Shown here in pieces: positions 37,085 through 46,174 of a stretch of DNA of 64,000 nucleotides. The notes under the pieces are model-generated. The model searched no databases, was not told the DNA's origin, and saw only the letters and a list, made by a program, of their open reading frames with translations. Numbering within the stretch: the stretch's first letter is position 1; each line of letters begins with the position of its first letter. Position numbers and translations under genes: made by a program. Source of the DNA: Spiribacter halobius. Lineage in GTDB: Bacteria; Pseudomonadota; Gammaproteobacteria; Nitrococcales; Nitrococcaceae. The stretch spans positions 2,976,001 through 3,040,000 of the forward strand of contig NZ_CP086615.1 of NCBI RefSeq assembly GCF_020883455.1, read 5' to 3'.

Positions 37085-37168
37085 CAGGGGAGTCCCATCG
37101 GGGGCTGAGAGTGCGCAGCGCGCAGACCCTGGAACCTGATCCGGTTCATACCGGTGGAGGAAGCGCGA
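37085..37168 (+). promoter_or_regulatory. TPP (THI-box) riboswitch
   Basis: The conserved elements are in order: GGGGGCTGAGAG at 37100-37111, AGACCCTGGAACCTGATC at 37125-37142, CCGGTTCATACCGG at 37141-37154, then GGAGGAAGCG. These match the pyrimidine-sensor and pyrophosphate-sensor helices of TPP riboswitches. The GGAGGAAG at its 3' end is also the ribosome site of the downstream gene, which implies translational control when TPP binds. Confidence 0.95.
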
Positions 37169-37169
37169 C

Positions 37170-38555
37170 ATGACCGCCATCACCCTCGCCGCCGTGGCCG
37201 CGGCCCTTGTCCTGTTCACCGTCCTCGGCCTGCGCGCCCGTCGCGCGGACGGCCTCGACGACTACCTCACCGCCCGCGGCAGCCAGTCCGCCGGCACGCT
37301 GGGGCTTTCGTTCCTCGCCTCCGGCATGGGCGCCTGGATCCTGTTCGCGCCGCCCGAGGTCGGCGCCTTCGTCGGCCCGGTGGCCGTGGCCGGCTATGCC
37401 CTGGGCTCCGCGCTGCCGTTCCTGGTGCTCGGCGCCTGCGGGCCGGCCATCCGGCGCCGGCTGCCGGCGGGACGCAGTCTCGCGGAGTTCGCCCGCGAGC
37501 GCTTCGGTGCCCCGATGCGGCGCTGGGTGGCGCTGCTCTCGGTGCTCTACATGCTCTGCTTCCTCGCCGCCGAGCTCACCGCGGTGGGTGCCATCACCGG
37601 CCTGCTCTCCGGCGTCGACGGCCGCCTCGCCACCCTCGGCGTCGCCCTCGCCACGCTGATCTACACCGCCGTGGGGGGGCTGCGGGCGAGCCTCGTCACC
37701 GACCGCTGGCAGGCCTGGCTGCTGCTGGCCCTGCTCGCGCTGGTGGGGACCGCCGCCGTGACCGCGCTGCCCGTGGACGCCGCGCCGGCGCCGGAAGCCG
37801 CCAGCGCGCCCCTGCCCGATGCCCTCGCCGTGGCCGCCACGCTGGTCATCGCCGTCACCGCGGCCAACCTGTTCCATCAGGGCTACTGGCAGCGCCTCTG
37901 GGCGGCGAGCGACGACGCCGCCCTCGGCCGCGGCGCGCTGGTGGGCGGCGCCGCGACCGTGGCCGTGGTCGCCGTCGTCGGTGGCCTGGGCGTCCTCGCC
38001 GCCCGCAGCGGCCTGCCCCTCGGCCAGCCCCCGATCCCCTTCTTCGCGCTGCTCGGCGAGGCCCCTGCCTGGCTCTCGCTGCCGGCGCTGGTGCTCGGCG
38101 TCACCCTGGTCGCCTCGTCCGTGGACACCCTCCAGAACGGCCTGGCGTCGCTGGCCGCCACCGAGGCCGGCAACCGCTCGCTCAACTCGGCGCGCTGGAT
38201 TACCGCGCTGCTCATGATCCCCGTGATCGCCGTCGCCCTGCAGGGCATCTCCGTGCTGCGCCTGTTCCTGATCGCCGACCTGCTATGCGCCACCGCCGTC
38301 GTCCCGCTGCTGCTCGGCCTCTGGCACCGCGTGCCGGCCGCTGCCGCCGTCGCCGGCGCCCTCGCCGGCCTGATCGGGGCCGTGCTGCCGGGCCTTGTCG
38401 CCACCGGCAGCCTGAGCCAGGCCCTGCTCGCTGCCAGCTTCCCCGGCGGCGTCCCCACCCTCGGCCCCTTCCTCGGCGCGCTGCTCGCCTCCAGCGTGGT
38501 GACCATCGGCTGGAGCCTGCTGCGCCCGGCGACCGTGGTCGTCAGCAGCCGCTAG
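37170..38555 (+). CDS. thiV: Sodium:solute symporter family protein, probable thiamine/precursor transporter
   Basis: A 461-residue SSS-family transporter with about 13 predicted membrane helices. It has the N-terminal DDYLTARGSQSAGTLGLSFL, the helix-2 stretch SGMGAWILFAPPEVGA, and LVASSVDTLQNGLASL, typical of SSS proteins. The gene follows a TPP riboswitch by one base, so expression should fall when thiamine pyrophosphate is plentiful. ThiV is a predicted thiamine-related SSS transporter known from riboswitch surveys. Substrate (thiamine or a pyrimidine precursor) is inferred from the switch alone. Confidence 0.82.
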   Translation: MTAITLAAVAAALVLFTVLGLRARRADGLDDYLTARGSQSAGTLGLSFLASGMGAWILFAPPEVGAFVGPVAVAGYALGSALPFLVLGACGPAIRRRLPAGRSLAEFARERFGAPMRRWVALLSVLYMLCFLAAELTAVGAITGLLSGVDGRLATLGVALATLIYTAVGGLRASLVTDRWQAWLLLALLALVGTAAVTALPVDAAPAPEAASAPLPDALAVAATLVIAVTAANLFHQGYWQRLWAASDDAALGRGALVGGAATVAVVAVVGGLGVLAARSGLPLGQPPIPFFALLGEAPAWLSLPALVLGVTLVASSVDTLQNGLASLAATEAGNRSLNSARWITALLMIPVIAVALQGISVLRLFLIADLLCATAVVPLLLGLWHRVPAAAAVAGALAGLIGAVLPGLVATGSLSQALLAASFPGGVPTLGPFLGALLASSVVTIGWSLLRPATVVVSSR

Positions 38556-38801
38556 CAACGCGGCTCCGCTGCCAAGGGGGATTCGCGGCGGGGGCGCCGC
38601 TTCTACGGGGTCGGTGCCGGTGGCACCGTCGTATCGGCGCCTGCGGGAGGCACGCCCTCGCGCCGAGTCCGACGGGGGCAACGCCTCAGAAGCGCCGCTG
38701 CGCTGTACTAGCCCCGGGCGCCCCACCCTCCGCCTGCGCCCAGCACAGCTGCGTGCAGGCGGGCACATCCTCGTCGCGGCGGAGGGCACCCACCTATCAG
38801 A
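38556..38801. other. Intergenic stretch between thiV-like gene and the structured repeat
   Basis: About 245 bp of GC-rich sequence between convergent genes. I see no reading frame with family sequence or a ribosome site, and no AT-rich promoter. It may be decayed sequence. Confidence 0.5.
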
Positions 38802-38907
38802 GCGAGCGGTGGCAGGCGCGGCCGGGACCGTAGGCGAGAGGGACCTCGCCTACGAGCCTACAGGGACGTATTCACGGCGTGTCCCGGCCGCGCCTGCCAC
38901 CGCTCGC
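38802..38907. repeat. Structured dispersed repeat, copy A (27-bp perfect outer stem)
   Basis: The outer arms 38802-38828 and 38881-38907 are perfect reverse complements. Inside is a second hairpin, CGTAGGCGAG (38829-38838) with CTCGCCTACG (38845-38854), followed by a single-stranded AGCCTACAGGGACGTATTCA region. The core is repeated at 60363-60432. It lies between the convergent thiV-like and cheA genes. Confidence 0.9.
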
Positions 38908-38953
38908 GCCCGGCACGGCACAGGCCCGTTCGCCCCAGCCGAGCACGGCGCAG

Positions 38954-41767
38954 TCACGCCAGCGCCGTCGCGACGCTGTCGAGCAGCCCCTCCTCCTGGA
39001 AGGGCTTGGTGAGATAGGCCGTCACCCCCGCCGCCTCCGCCTGGCGGCGATGCTTCTCCATCGCCCGGGAGGTCAGCATGATCACCGGCAGCGCGCGGGT
39101 GGCCGTGTCCGCGCGCAGCCGCTGGGTGAGCTCCAGGCCGTTCATCCGCGGCATCTCCAGATCCGCCACCACCAGCTGCGGCGTGCGCTCGGCGATCATC
39201 GCGACCGCCTCCACGCCGTCCCGCGCCCGGCGCACGTGATAGCCGGCATCCTCCAGGCACTGGCCGAGCGCCCGGCGGACACTCAGCGAATCGTCCACGA
39301 TCAGCACATCCGCGCCCCCGGCCCGCAGCGGCTCCGCCGCCTCGCCCAGGGCGACGGCCGCCTCCGTCAGCGCCGGCGCCCGCAGCAGCGCAGGCAGATC
39401 CAGCACCGTGGTCACCGTGCCGTCGCCGAGGATCGCCCCGCCGCGCACGCCGGGCAGCGCCGGCAGATAGCGCCCGAAGCCCTTCAGCACCAGGTCCCGG
39501 CTACCCACCAGCGTGTCAACGGCCACCGCCGTCACGCCCTCGTCCGCCGCCACCAGCAACACCGGCGCCTCCGCCGGCGGTGCCTCGGCACGACGGCCCA
39601 GGAGGGCCGCCAGGCTGATGGCCGGATAGTCCTCCTCGCCGCTGCGGTAGCGAGTTTCGCCGTCCACCGTCTCTATGCCGCCGGCGGCCGGCAGCGGCAC
39701 GCGCTGCACGTCGCTGCCCGGCACCGCCACCTGCTCCCCCCCTGCCTGCACCAGCAGGCAGTGGAGGCTCACCAGGCTTGCCGGCAGGCGGATGATGAAC
39801 TCCGAGCCTTCGCCCGGCATCGTGCGGATGTCGAGCCGCCCCTTGAGCCGCCGCACCCGGTCGTTGACCACGTCCAGACCCACGCCGCGGCCGGAGAGCT
39901 GGGAGACGGCCTCGCGGGTAGAGAAGCCGGGCAGCAGCACAAGCCGCGCCGCGGCGGCGTCGGAGAGCCCCTCCGGGGCCTCGGCGAGGCCCCGCAGGCG
40001 GGCCTGATGGCGGATGGCGTCGAGGTCGAGGCCGGCGCCGTCGTCCCGGCAGCGCACCACCGCCAGGCTCCCCTCACGGCTGAAGCTGAGCTGCAGGCGA
40101 CCACTGGCGGGCTTACCCCTGGCCGCGCGCACGGATGGCGCCTCGATGCCGTGGTCCACCGCATTGCGCAGCAGATGCAGCAGCGGATCCATGAGCCCGT
40201 CGAGGATCTCGGCGTCCAGCTGCAGCGACTCCCCCTGGATCTCGAGACTGGCCTCGCGCCCGCTCACCCGGGCCGCCTGCCGTACGGCACGCTGCAGCCG
40301 CGGGACCAGGCCGCTCACCGGCAGCAGGCGCGTGGCGAGCACGCTGGCCTCGAGGTCCTGATTGAGGCGCCGCTGCCCGGCGAGCAGGGTGCGCAGGCGG
40401 CCGATCTCCTCGTCCACCCCGAGGCGAAGCTCGCGCCAGTCCGCAACGGCCTCGGCCAGCGCCCGGCTGCAGCTGTGCAGCTCGTTGTAGCGGTCCATCT
40501 CCAGCGGGTCGAAGTCGCCGCCGACCGCGGCGCCGAGCCCATAGCCCGCCGAGGCGACGTCACGCACGTCGATCAGATCCTCGAGCTCGAAGATGCGCTG
40601 CTGGACCACCTGGTCCTGCTCGGCGAGGCGCCGCTGCAGGCCCTGCAGGCGCTCGGTGACCGCCTCCAGCTGACCGGCCTCCACGGCAAGCTCGCCGGTG
40701 ACGCGGAACAGCGTATCCACGGTCGGCAGGGGCACGCGCAGGGTGCGCTGGGGCTCAGCGGCCTCGCCGGTATGGTCCGGGGCCGACGCCGGGTCGGCGG
40801 TTGCTTCTGCCGCCGCCGGCAGCGCCTGCCGCGACGGGGCTTCGGGCGCCGGGGCGCCCGTCTCCAGCGCCGCCGCCGCATCGATGACAGCCTGCAGCAC
40901 CGCCACCGCGTCCGCCGGCGGCTGGTCCCGGCCGAGCAGGGCGTCGATCATGGCCTCGAGGCAGTCCGAGGCGGCGGTCAGGGTCGTCATCAGCGGGGCA
41001 TCCGGGACCCCGTCCGTGGCCGACAGGTGATCGAGGATGTCCTCCAGCCGATGGGTGAGATTGGCGACGCCTTCGATGCCGGCCACGGCGGCGGCGCCCT
41101 TCAGGGTATGCGCCAGTCGCCGGGCGGTATCGCGGCTCGCCGCGGCGGCCTCGCCGCGGGCCAGCGCTGCCAGCGCGGCGGCGAGGCCCGCCGCCTGCTC
41201 CGGGGCATCCTGGAGGAAGGCATCCACCACCTGCGGGTCGACCCCCGCCGCCGGCGCCAGGCTGACCGCTGCGGGCGTGGCCTCGCGCACGCCGGCCGCT
41301 CCCGCCGTTGCCGGATCCTCCGGCTCGGCGCCGCCGGCGTCGTCCATGAGCCGGCCCACCAGGGCGGTGGCCTGGGCATCGTCCAGGGGCTGCGGCCAGG
41401 CCGGATCGGCCAGCACCGTCACCGGGCCGGCAGCCGCGGTCTCCGCCTCCGGCTCCTGCAGGTAATGCAGCACGGCGGCGGGCCAGTCCAGCAGCCCGTC
41501 CATCACCGCCACCCGTGCCTCGGCGCTGGCAACGGAGAGCGCGCTCAGGCCCTCGCCCAGGCGCGCGCAGACCTCGGCCAGGACCTCGAGCCCGGCGGCC
41601 CGGGCGCCGTCGCCCAGGCGCTCGAGCTCGTCGATGCAGGGCTCCAGGGCCGCGGCGGCCGTGTCCTCATCCGCTGCCGCGCAGAACTCCGCCAGCGCCT
41701 CGGCCAGGGGATCGGCCGTGGCGGCGACGGCCTCCGCGAGGCAGTCAAGAACCTCGCTGCTGCTCAC
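38954..41767 (-). CDS. Hybrid chemotaxis histidine kinase CheA-REC (ChpA/PilL-like)
   Basis: A 937-residue kinase for a Pil-Chp-like chemosensory system. An N-terminal helical region (1-130, possibly a decayed Hpt) is followed by an Hpt domain with phospho-acceptor His220 in HTLKGAAAVAG, the dimer/kinase core (LLHLLRNAVDHGIE, DDGAGLD, SGRGVGLDVV), a CheW-like domain and a C-terminal receiver (820-937) with DD in LIVDDS and phospho-acceptor Asp869 in VVADLEMPRMNG. P. aeruginosa ChpA has several Hpt domains, whereas this one has one or two. GTG 41767 overlaps the chemoreceptor stop. It is the last gene of the operon, and no cheB/cheR homologue follows. Confidence 0.9.
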   Translation of the reverse strand: MSSSEVLDCLAEAVAATADPLAEALAEFCAAADEDTAAAALEPCIDELERLGDGARAAGLEVLAEVCARLGEGLSALSVASAEARVAVMDGLLDWPAAVLHYLQEPEAETAAAGPVTVLADPAWPQPLDDAQATALVGRLMDDAGGAEPEDPATAGAAGVREATPAAVSLAPAAGVDPQVVDAFLQDAPEQAAGLAAALAALARGEAAAASRDTARRLAHTLKGAAAVAGIEGVANLTHRLEDILDHLSATDGVPDAPLMTTLTAASDCLEAMIDALLGRDQPPADAVAVLQAVIDAAAALETGAPAPEAPSRQALPAAAEATADPASAPDHTGEAAEPQRTLRVPLPTVDTLFRVTGELAVEAGQLEAVTERLQGLQRRLAEQDQVVQQRIFELEDLIDVRDVASAGYGLGAAVGGDFDPLEMDRYNELHSCSRALAEAVADWRELRLGVDEEIGRLRTLLAGQRRLNQDLEASVLATRLLPVSGLVPRLQRAVRQAARVSGREASLEIQGESLQLDAEILDGLMDPLLHLLRNAVDHGIEAPSVRAARGKPASGRLQLSFSREGSLAVVRCRDDGAGLDLDAIRHQARLRGLAEAPEGLSDAAAARLVLLPGFSTREAVSQLSGRGVGLDVVNDRVRRLKGRLDIRTMPGEGSEFIIRLPASLVSLHCLLVQAGGEQVAVPGSDVQRVPLPAAGGIETVDGETRYRSGEEDYPAISLAALLGRRAEAPPAEAPVLLVAADEGVTAVAVDTLVGSRDLVLKGFGRYLPALPGVRGGAILGDGTVTTVLDLPALLRAPALTEAAVALGEAAEPLRAGGADVLIVDDSLSVRRALGQCLEDAGYHVRRARDGVEAVAMIAERTPQLVVADLEMPRMNGLELTQRLRADTATRALPVIMLTSRAMEKHRRQAEAAGVTAYLTKPFQEEGLLDSVATALA

Positions 41768-44345
41768 CGCCGCCCACCGTACGCACCGTTGGGGTCGCCG
41801 CCTCGGCCTGCTCGTAGGTCTCGCCGGCCGGCTCACCCTCGCTGCCGGGCAGGCGGAAGGCGCGAATGGCGGTCAGCAGGCTGCCGGCGCTGTTGGCGAG
41901 CACACCGGTCTGGCGGGTCTGCTCGTCCAGGCGCTCGCGGGTATTGCGGGTGCTGAGCTGCACGCTCGCCGCACGCCGGCGCAGCGACGTGCTGCCCTCC
42001 ACCTGGCGCCGGGAGTCGCCTGCGATCTCCTGCACCGCGGCCACCAGCTCGCCGGTGGTCTCGCGGGTGCGGGCCATCTCCTGACCGGCCTGCTCGGCCA
42101 GTCGCGAGCCCTCCACCACCTCGCTGATGGTGCGGCCCATGGTGGTGATGGTGTCGGCGGTCTCCACCTGGATGTTGTGGACCAGCCCGGAGATCTGGGA
42201 AGTGGCGTTGCGCGAGCTCTCCGCCAGCCGCTGCACCTCGTCCGCCACCACGGCGAAGCCGCGACCCGCCTCGCCGGCGGCGGCCGCCTGCATGGCGGCG
42301 TTGAGCGCCAGCACGTGGGTGCGCTCGGCGATGGTGTTGATGAGGTCCACCGCGCCGGAGATCTCCTGGGAGCGCTCGCCGAGGCGCTTGATGCGCTTCT
42401 CGGTCTCGTGCACCAGCTCGCGGATCACGCCCATGCCCTGCACCGTGCCGTTCACCGTCTCCAGCGCGGTGCCGGTGGTCTCCGAGGCCTGGGCGGCGAT
42501 GCGGTCGCAGCGCTCGGCGAGCTCGGCGATCTGGCTCATGGTCTGCGCCGCCGCCTCGAGCTCGGCGGTCATGGCGTCCACCTCCTCGCCCTCGCGGCCA
42601 GCCATCTCCTTGACCGCCTCGGCCTGTCGCTTGAGCCGGGCCGACGCGGTGCCCACCTGCTCGGCCACCCCGGAGGCCTCCTGCAGCAGCTCGCCCACCT
42701 CGCTCACCATCTGGTTGAGCGCGTCCGCCACCGGACCGGTGACGTCCTCGGTGACCGGGACCTTGACGGTGAGGTCGTGCTGGCTGAGCTCATGCACGGC
42801 CTTGAGCAGCTCGATCACCGAGTTGTTGAGCCGTTCGTTCTCGCGCTGCGCCTCCTCGTAGCGGCGGATACGCTCGTCCAGCAGCTCGTCGAAGGCGTCA
42901 CCCAGGGTCTGCATCTCGTCGCCGGTGGTCATGCGCGCCCGCGCCTCGTCGTCGCCGGCACTGATGCGGCGCACCGTGTCCTCGAGATGGCGCACCGGGC
43001 GCGTCACCGTGCGCGTGAAGGCCCAGCCGGCGCCGCCGCCGAGGGCAAGCACCACCAGACCCACGGCGGCGGAGCCGCCCAGCACCGAGGTGCGCAGCTC
43101 GGCCACCGGCGCCAGCGCCTCGGCCTCGTCGAACTGGGCGACGATGGCCCAGTTCAGCCCCTGCACCCGCAGCGGCGCGTAGGCCGCGAACACGGACTCG
43201 CCGCGGTAGTCGGTATCGCGCTGAAAGCCGGTGCGCCCGGCGAAGGCGGCCTCCACGGAGTCGGTGCGGACCGGCTGCAGGAGCACGCTGCTGCCGCTCT
43301 CCCCGATACGGCGCACGGTGTCACCGTCCACGCCGGCCTCGCCGAGAGCCGAGAGGTAGTCCTCCCGCGCCTCCACCAGGAAGCGGCTGTCGTTGCGCAT
43401 GGTGCCGTCGGCGCCCACGAGGTAGGTCTCGCCGGTCTCGCGCAGGCCGGCCTGGCGCCAGGCCTCGGCGCTGCTCATGATCGCGTCGATACGATTCGGC
43501 GGGAAGCGCAGCACCATCACGCCCACGCGCTCGCCACCCGCCGCCACGGGGGAGGCGATCAGGGCCGACGGACTGCCGTAGCCGGGCCGGTAGGCGGCGA
43601 AGTCGGCGAACACCACGTCCTCGGTGCTGGCCGCATCCCAGGCCCGCCGGAACGCGCGCCCGAGCGCCGTATCGGCGTAGGCCTCCGCCTCCAGCGAGAC
43701 GCCGAAGTCCAGGGCCTTGGCACTGCTGTATACGACGCGAGCGCTGTCGCCGTCGATCAGCAGCACGTCCGTGTAGCCGGCACTGTCCCCGGAGGCGCGC
43801 ACAATATCCCGAAGATCCGGATGATGGCGCGCGTGGGCGAGGTCGTAGGCGGACTCGCCGGCGCTGGTCAGCTCGTCCTTGAATCCCACGGGGCTCGGGT
43901 TGGCGACCAGATAGGACTGCTGAAGGGCGGCGGCGAGCGGGTCGAGCCCGGCGAGCAGCGATTCATTGTCCACCTCCTGACCGGTACGCTCGCGGGCGAG
44001 GCGCACGGCATCGTCGCGGTAGAAGCCGGCAACGCTCTCGGGGACTGGCCCGGCAGGATCCAGCGTCCCGTCCAGCTCCGCGGCGGCGGCGCTCAGCTCG
44101 CGCAGGGCCGTCACCACGCTCCCGCGGGCGGACTCGGTCTGCAGCTCGCCGCGCACGATGCGGAAGTAATCCTCGATCTGCTCGCCCTTGAGCTCACGGA
44201 TCGTGGTCAGCTGCTCCCGCGACTGTTCCACCAGCGAGCGCTCCGCCAGCTCGGTGGAGAGAAACGAGATCAGGCCGCCGGTGGCGAGCACCGGCAGCAC
44301 CGCGAGCAGCGAGGCCCCCAGCAGGATCTTGTGTCGGAGCTTCAT
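41745..44345 (-). CDS. Methyl-accepting chemotaxis protein with a large periplasmic sensor
   Basis: An 866-residue chemoreceptor: TM1 (residues 8-28), a periplasmic region of about 300 residues, TM2 (SVLGGSAAVGLVVLALGGG), a HAMP-like linker, and a long cytoplasmic coiled coil with the hairpin tip INTIAERTHVLALNAAMQAA. The ectodomain has YLVANPSPVGFKDEL, HARHHPDLRDIV and VLLIDGDSARVVYSS, the layout of double-Cache sensors rather than the PilJ modules usual in pilus systems. The operon position equals pilJ. The lipoprotein at 46680 may present ligand to it. The gap to the cheW gene is 76 nt. Confidence 0.9.
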   Translation of the reverse strand: MKLRHKILLGASLLAVLPVLATGGLISFLSTELAERSLVEQSREQLTTIRELKGEQIEDYFRIVRGELQTESARGSVVTALRELSAAAAELDGTLDPAGPVPESVAGFYRDDAVRLARERTGQEVDNESLLAGLDPLAAALQQSYLVANPSPVGFKDELTSAGESAYDLAHARHHPDLRDIVRASGDSAGYTDVLLIDGDSARVVYSSAKALDFGVSLEAEAYADTALGRAFRRAWDAASTEDVVFADFAAYRPGYGSPSALIASPVAAGGERVGVMVLRFPPNRIDAIMSSAEAWRQAGLRETGETYLVGADGTMRNDSRFLVEAREDYLSALGEAGVDGDTVRRIGESGSSVLLQPVRTDSVEAAFAGRTGFQRDTDYRGESVFAAYAPLRVQGLNWAIVAQFDEAEALAPVAELRTSVLGGSAAVGLVVLALGGGAGWAFTRTVTRPVRHLEDTVRRISAGDDEARARMTTGDEMQTLGDAFDELLDERIRRYEEAQRENERLNNSVIELLKAVHELSQHDLTVKVPVTEDVTGPVADALNQMVSEVGELLQEASGVAEQVGTASARLKRQAEAVKEMAGREGEEVDAMTAELEAAAQTMSQIAELAERCDRIAAQASETTGTALETVNGTVQGMGVIRELVHETEKRIKRLGERSQEISGAVDLINTIAERTHVLALNAAMQAAAAGEAGRGFAVVADEVQRLAESSRNATSQISGLVHNIQVETADTITTMGRTISEVVEGSRLAEQAGQEMARTRETTGELVAAVQEIAGDSRRQVEGSTSLRRRAASVQLSTRNTRERLDEQTRQTGVLANSAGSLLTAIRAFRLPGSEGEPAGETYEQAEAATPTVRTVGGGEQQRGS

Positions 44346-44421
44346 GTCCCTTGCCCCCGGACGGTCGTGGTCGCTGAGCCTCGGCCGGCGCGCGCCATCG
44401 CGAGGCGCCGGTCGGGTCCGT

Positions 44422-44985
44422 TCATGCCCTGCCGGCCTGGCGGCCGAGCTCGGAAAACAGTGCCGGCAGGTCGCACGCGAGCCAGAGCTCGCCGTCGATC
44501 CGCCAGGCGTCGCGGATGGCGCCGGCCAGCGCCGGCGGCAGCGCCGCGGGCGGGTCCGCCAGCGGCGGCCCGAAGGTGTTCGGATCGTGCCGGAACGGCA
44601 TGCCGCCGATGGCCAGCACGGCAGCGGCCTCGCCCTCGCCCACCGCAAGCAGCCGCGGCGAGACGGTGCGCTGGGGCGGATCCGCGCATTGCGCGAGATC
44701 GAACACCGGTACCAGGTTGCCGCGCAGATTCACCACCCCGGGCAGCCATGCGGGCGCGCCTGGCAGCGGGGTCGGGCGGCGCGGCTCCAGCAGCTCGCAA
44801 CCGAGCCCCGGGTCGAACATCACCCGCCAGGGACCAATGGGCGCCACCCAGGCGGCCTCGCTCGTCTCCGCCACCGGGGCCGCGGGCAGCTCCGCGGCCG
44901 CCAGCCGCCCACGGTGGCGACGCAACGCGGCCACTGGCGCCAGCCAGCGCGGCGCCCGCGTCTCGGAGGGGGTGCTCGCGGTCAT
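44422..44985 (-). CDS. CheW-like adaptor (PilI-like)
   Basis: A 187-residue CheW-domain protein that would couple the receptor to the CheA hybrid. Family phrases are WVAPIGPWRVMFDPG, LPGAPAWLPGVVNLRGNLVPVFDL and MPFRHDP. The LPGVVNLRGNLVPVxDL block is the strongest CheW signature. It starts 6 nt after the PilH-like gene in the order PilG-PilH-PilI-PilJ-ChpA. Confidence 0.85.
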   Translation of the reverse strand: MTASTPSETRAPRWLAPVAALRRHRGRLAAAELPAAPVAETSEAAWVAPIGPWRVMFDPGLGCELLEPRRPTPLPGAPAWLPGVVNLRGNLVPVFDLAQCADPPQRTVSPRLLAVGEGEAAAVLAIGGMPFRHDPNTFGPPLADPPAALPPALAGAIRDAWRIDGELWLACDLPALFSELGRQAGRA

Positions 44986-44991
44986 CCCGGC

Positions 44992-45357
44992 CTACTGCAG
45001 GGCCGTGACCTGCCCCAGGATGTCCTCCTGGCTGCACGGCTTGGTGATGAAGGCGCGCGCTCCCTGCATCTGCGCCCAGACCTTGTCGGCTTTCTGGTTC
45101 TTGCTGGTGACGAAGACCACCGGGATGTCCTTGGTGGCGTCGTCCTTAGCAAGGCGCCGGCAGGCCTCGAAGCCGTCCATCTCCTGCATGATGATGTCGA
45201 GAAAGATGAGATCCGGGCGCTGGCTCTGGGCCGTCGCCACCGCCTCGCGGCCGGAGGTGGCGGTGAGCGTCAGGTAGCCGGCATCCTCCAGGATCTGCCG
45301 GATGTGGACGAGATCGGCGGCGGAATCGTCAACCACCAGTACTTTGCTGACGGGCAT
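44992..45357 (-). CDS. Single-domain response regulator (PilH-like)
   Basis: A 121-residue CheY-like receiver: KVLVVDDSAADLVHI (acidic pair), phospho-acceptor Asp in LIFLDIIMQEMDGFEA, Thr in VVFVTSKNQ, and Lys in AFITKPCSQ. It has no output domain. The VWAQMQGARAFITKP phrase is PilH-type. It begins within the end of the PilG-like gene (29-nt overlap). Confidence 0.9.
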   Translation of the reverse strand: MPVSKVLVVDDSAADLVHIRQILEDAGYLTLTATSGREAVATAQSQRPDLIFLDIIMQEMDGFEACRRLAKDDATKDIPVVFVTSKNQKADKVWAQMQGARAFITKPCSQEDILGQVTALQ

Positions 45358-46174
45358 GGTCGCTCTCCTTGAGCAGATGGCGGCGCAGCACCTCGTGCAG
45401 CGCCTCCTGGGCCACAGGCTTGGTGAGATATTCGGTGCAGCCGGCCATGGCGCCGCGGATGCGGTCGATGCGTGAGCCGCGGCCGGTGAGCATGATCACC
45501 ATGAGCCGGCGCAGGCGCGGATCGCGGCGGATCTGCTTGCAGACGGCGTAGCCGTCCATCCCCGGCAGCACGAGATCGAGGAACACCAGGTCGAAGGTGT
45601 CATCGCGCAGCCGCTCCAGGGCCGCCTCGCCAGTCTCGGCGTAGGTGACCTCGACGCCGAACAGCCCGAGCTCGATGCCCATGACCCGGCGCACGGCGGC
45701 GCTGTCGTCCACCACCAGGGCGCGCGCACCGGAGCGCTCCGCGCTCTCTGCGGCGCGACTGGCGGCCTGCAGCACCGCCTCGCTGTCGGCGCTGCCGCTG
45801 CCTTCGGAGGCCTCGCCGATGACCAGGCTCGGCACATAGCGGTAATTGCGCATGGCCACGGCATCCAGGCCGTCCAGCAGCCGGCGCACGGTGAACGGCC
45901 GGCGCAGGGTGACCGTGTCCCCATCGGCGTGTTCCGGCGGTGTCCGGTGTACCTGCAGCGCCGGCGGCGCATCGGCCTCGGCGCCGCCCCAGTCCGCCAC
46001 CGCCTTCGGGTCGTCCATGTCGACGATGGCGATGTCCGCACCGCTGCGGGCCGCACCGTCGAGCAGGCTGTATTCGCGCCCACGGCTCGCAGCGAGGCGG
46101 GTGGCGCTGGCCATGACACGGCGCTCGGTCTCCGAGAAGCCGAAGATCCCCAGGCTGAAGCGGCGTGTGCTCAT
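45329..46174 (-). CDS. Two-domain response regulator (PilG-like with a pseudo-receiver)
   Basis: A 281-residue protein. Residues 150-275 form an intact receiver (ALVVDDSAAVRRVMG, phospho-Asp in VFLDLVLPGMDGYA, VIMLTGRGS, EYLTKPV). Residues 1-110 look like a degenerate receiver: IAIVDMDDPKAV at the expected acceptor strand and VTLRRPFTVRRLL at the expected Lys strand, but without a full acidic pocket. So only the C-terminal half should be phosphorylated. The ATG overlaps the upstream stop (ATGA). Confidence 0.82.
   Translation of the reverse strand: MSTRRFSLGIFGFSETERRVMASATRLAASRGREYSLLDGAARSGADIAIVDMDDPKAVADWGGAEADAPPALQVHRTPPEHADGDTVTLRRPFTVRRLLDGLDAVAMRNYRYVPSLVIGEASEGSGSADSEAVLQAASRAAESAERSGARALVVDDSAAVRRVMGIELGLFGVEVTYAETGEAALERLRDDTFDLVFLDLVLPGMDGYAVCKQIRRDPRLRRLMVIMLTGRGSRIDRIRGAMAGCTEYLTKPVAQEALHEVLRRHLLKESDHARQQSTGG

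Noticed and set aside
41634-45008. A 1124-codon open frame on the plus strand opposite the chemosensory genes (and similar long frames opposite valS, the FAD oxidoreductase, cheA and proS)
   Set aside because: Composition is His/Gly/Ala/Arg-rich and low complexity, with no ribosome site or family motif. These are frames kept open by high GC3 in the real gene on the other strand.
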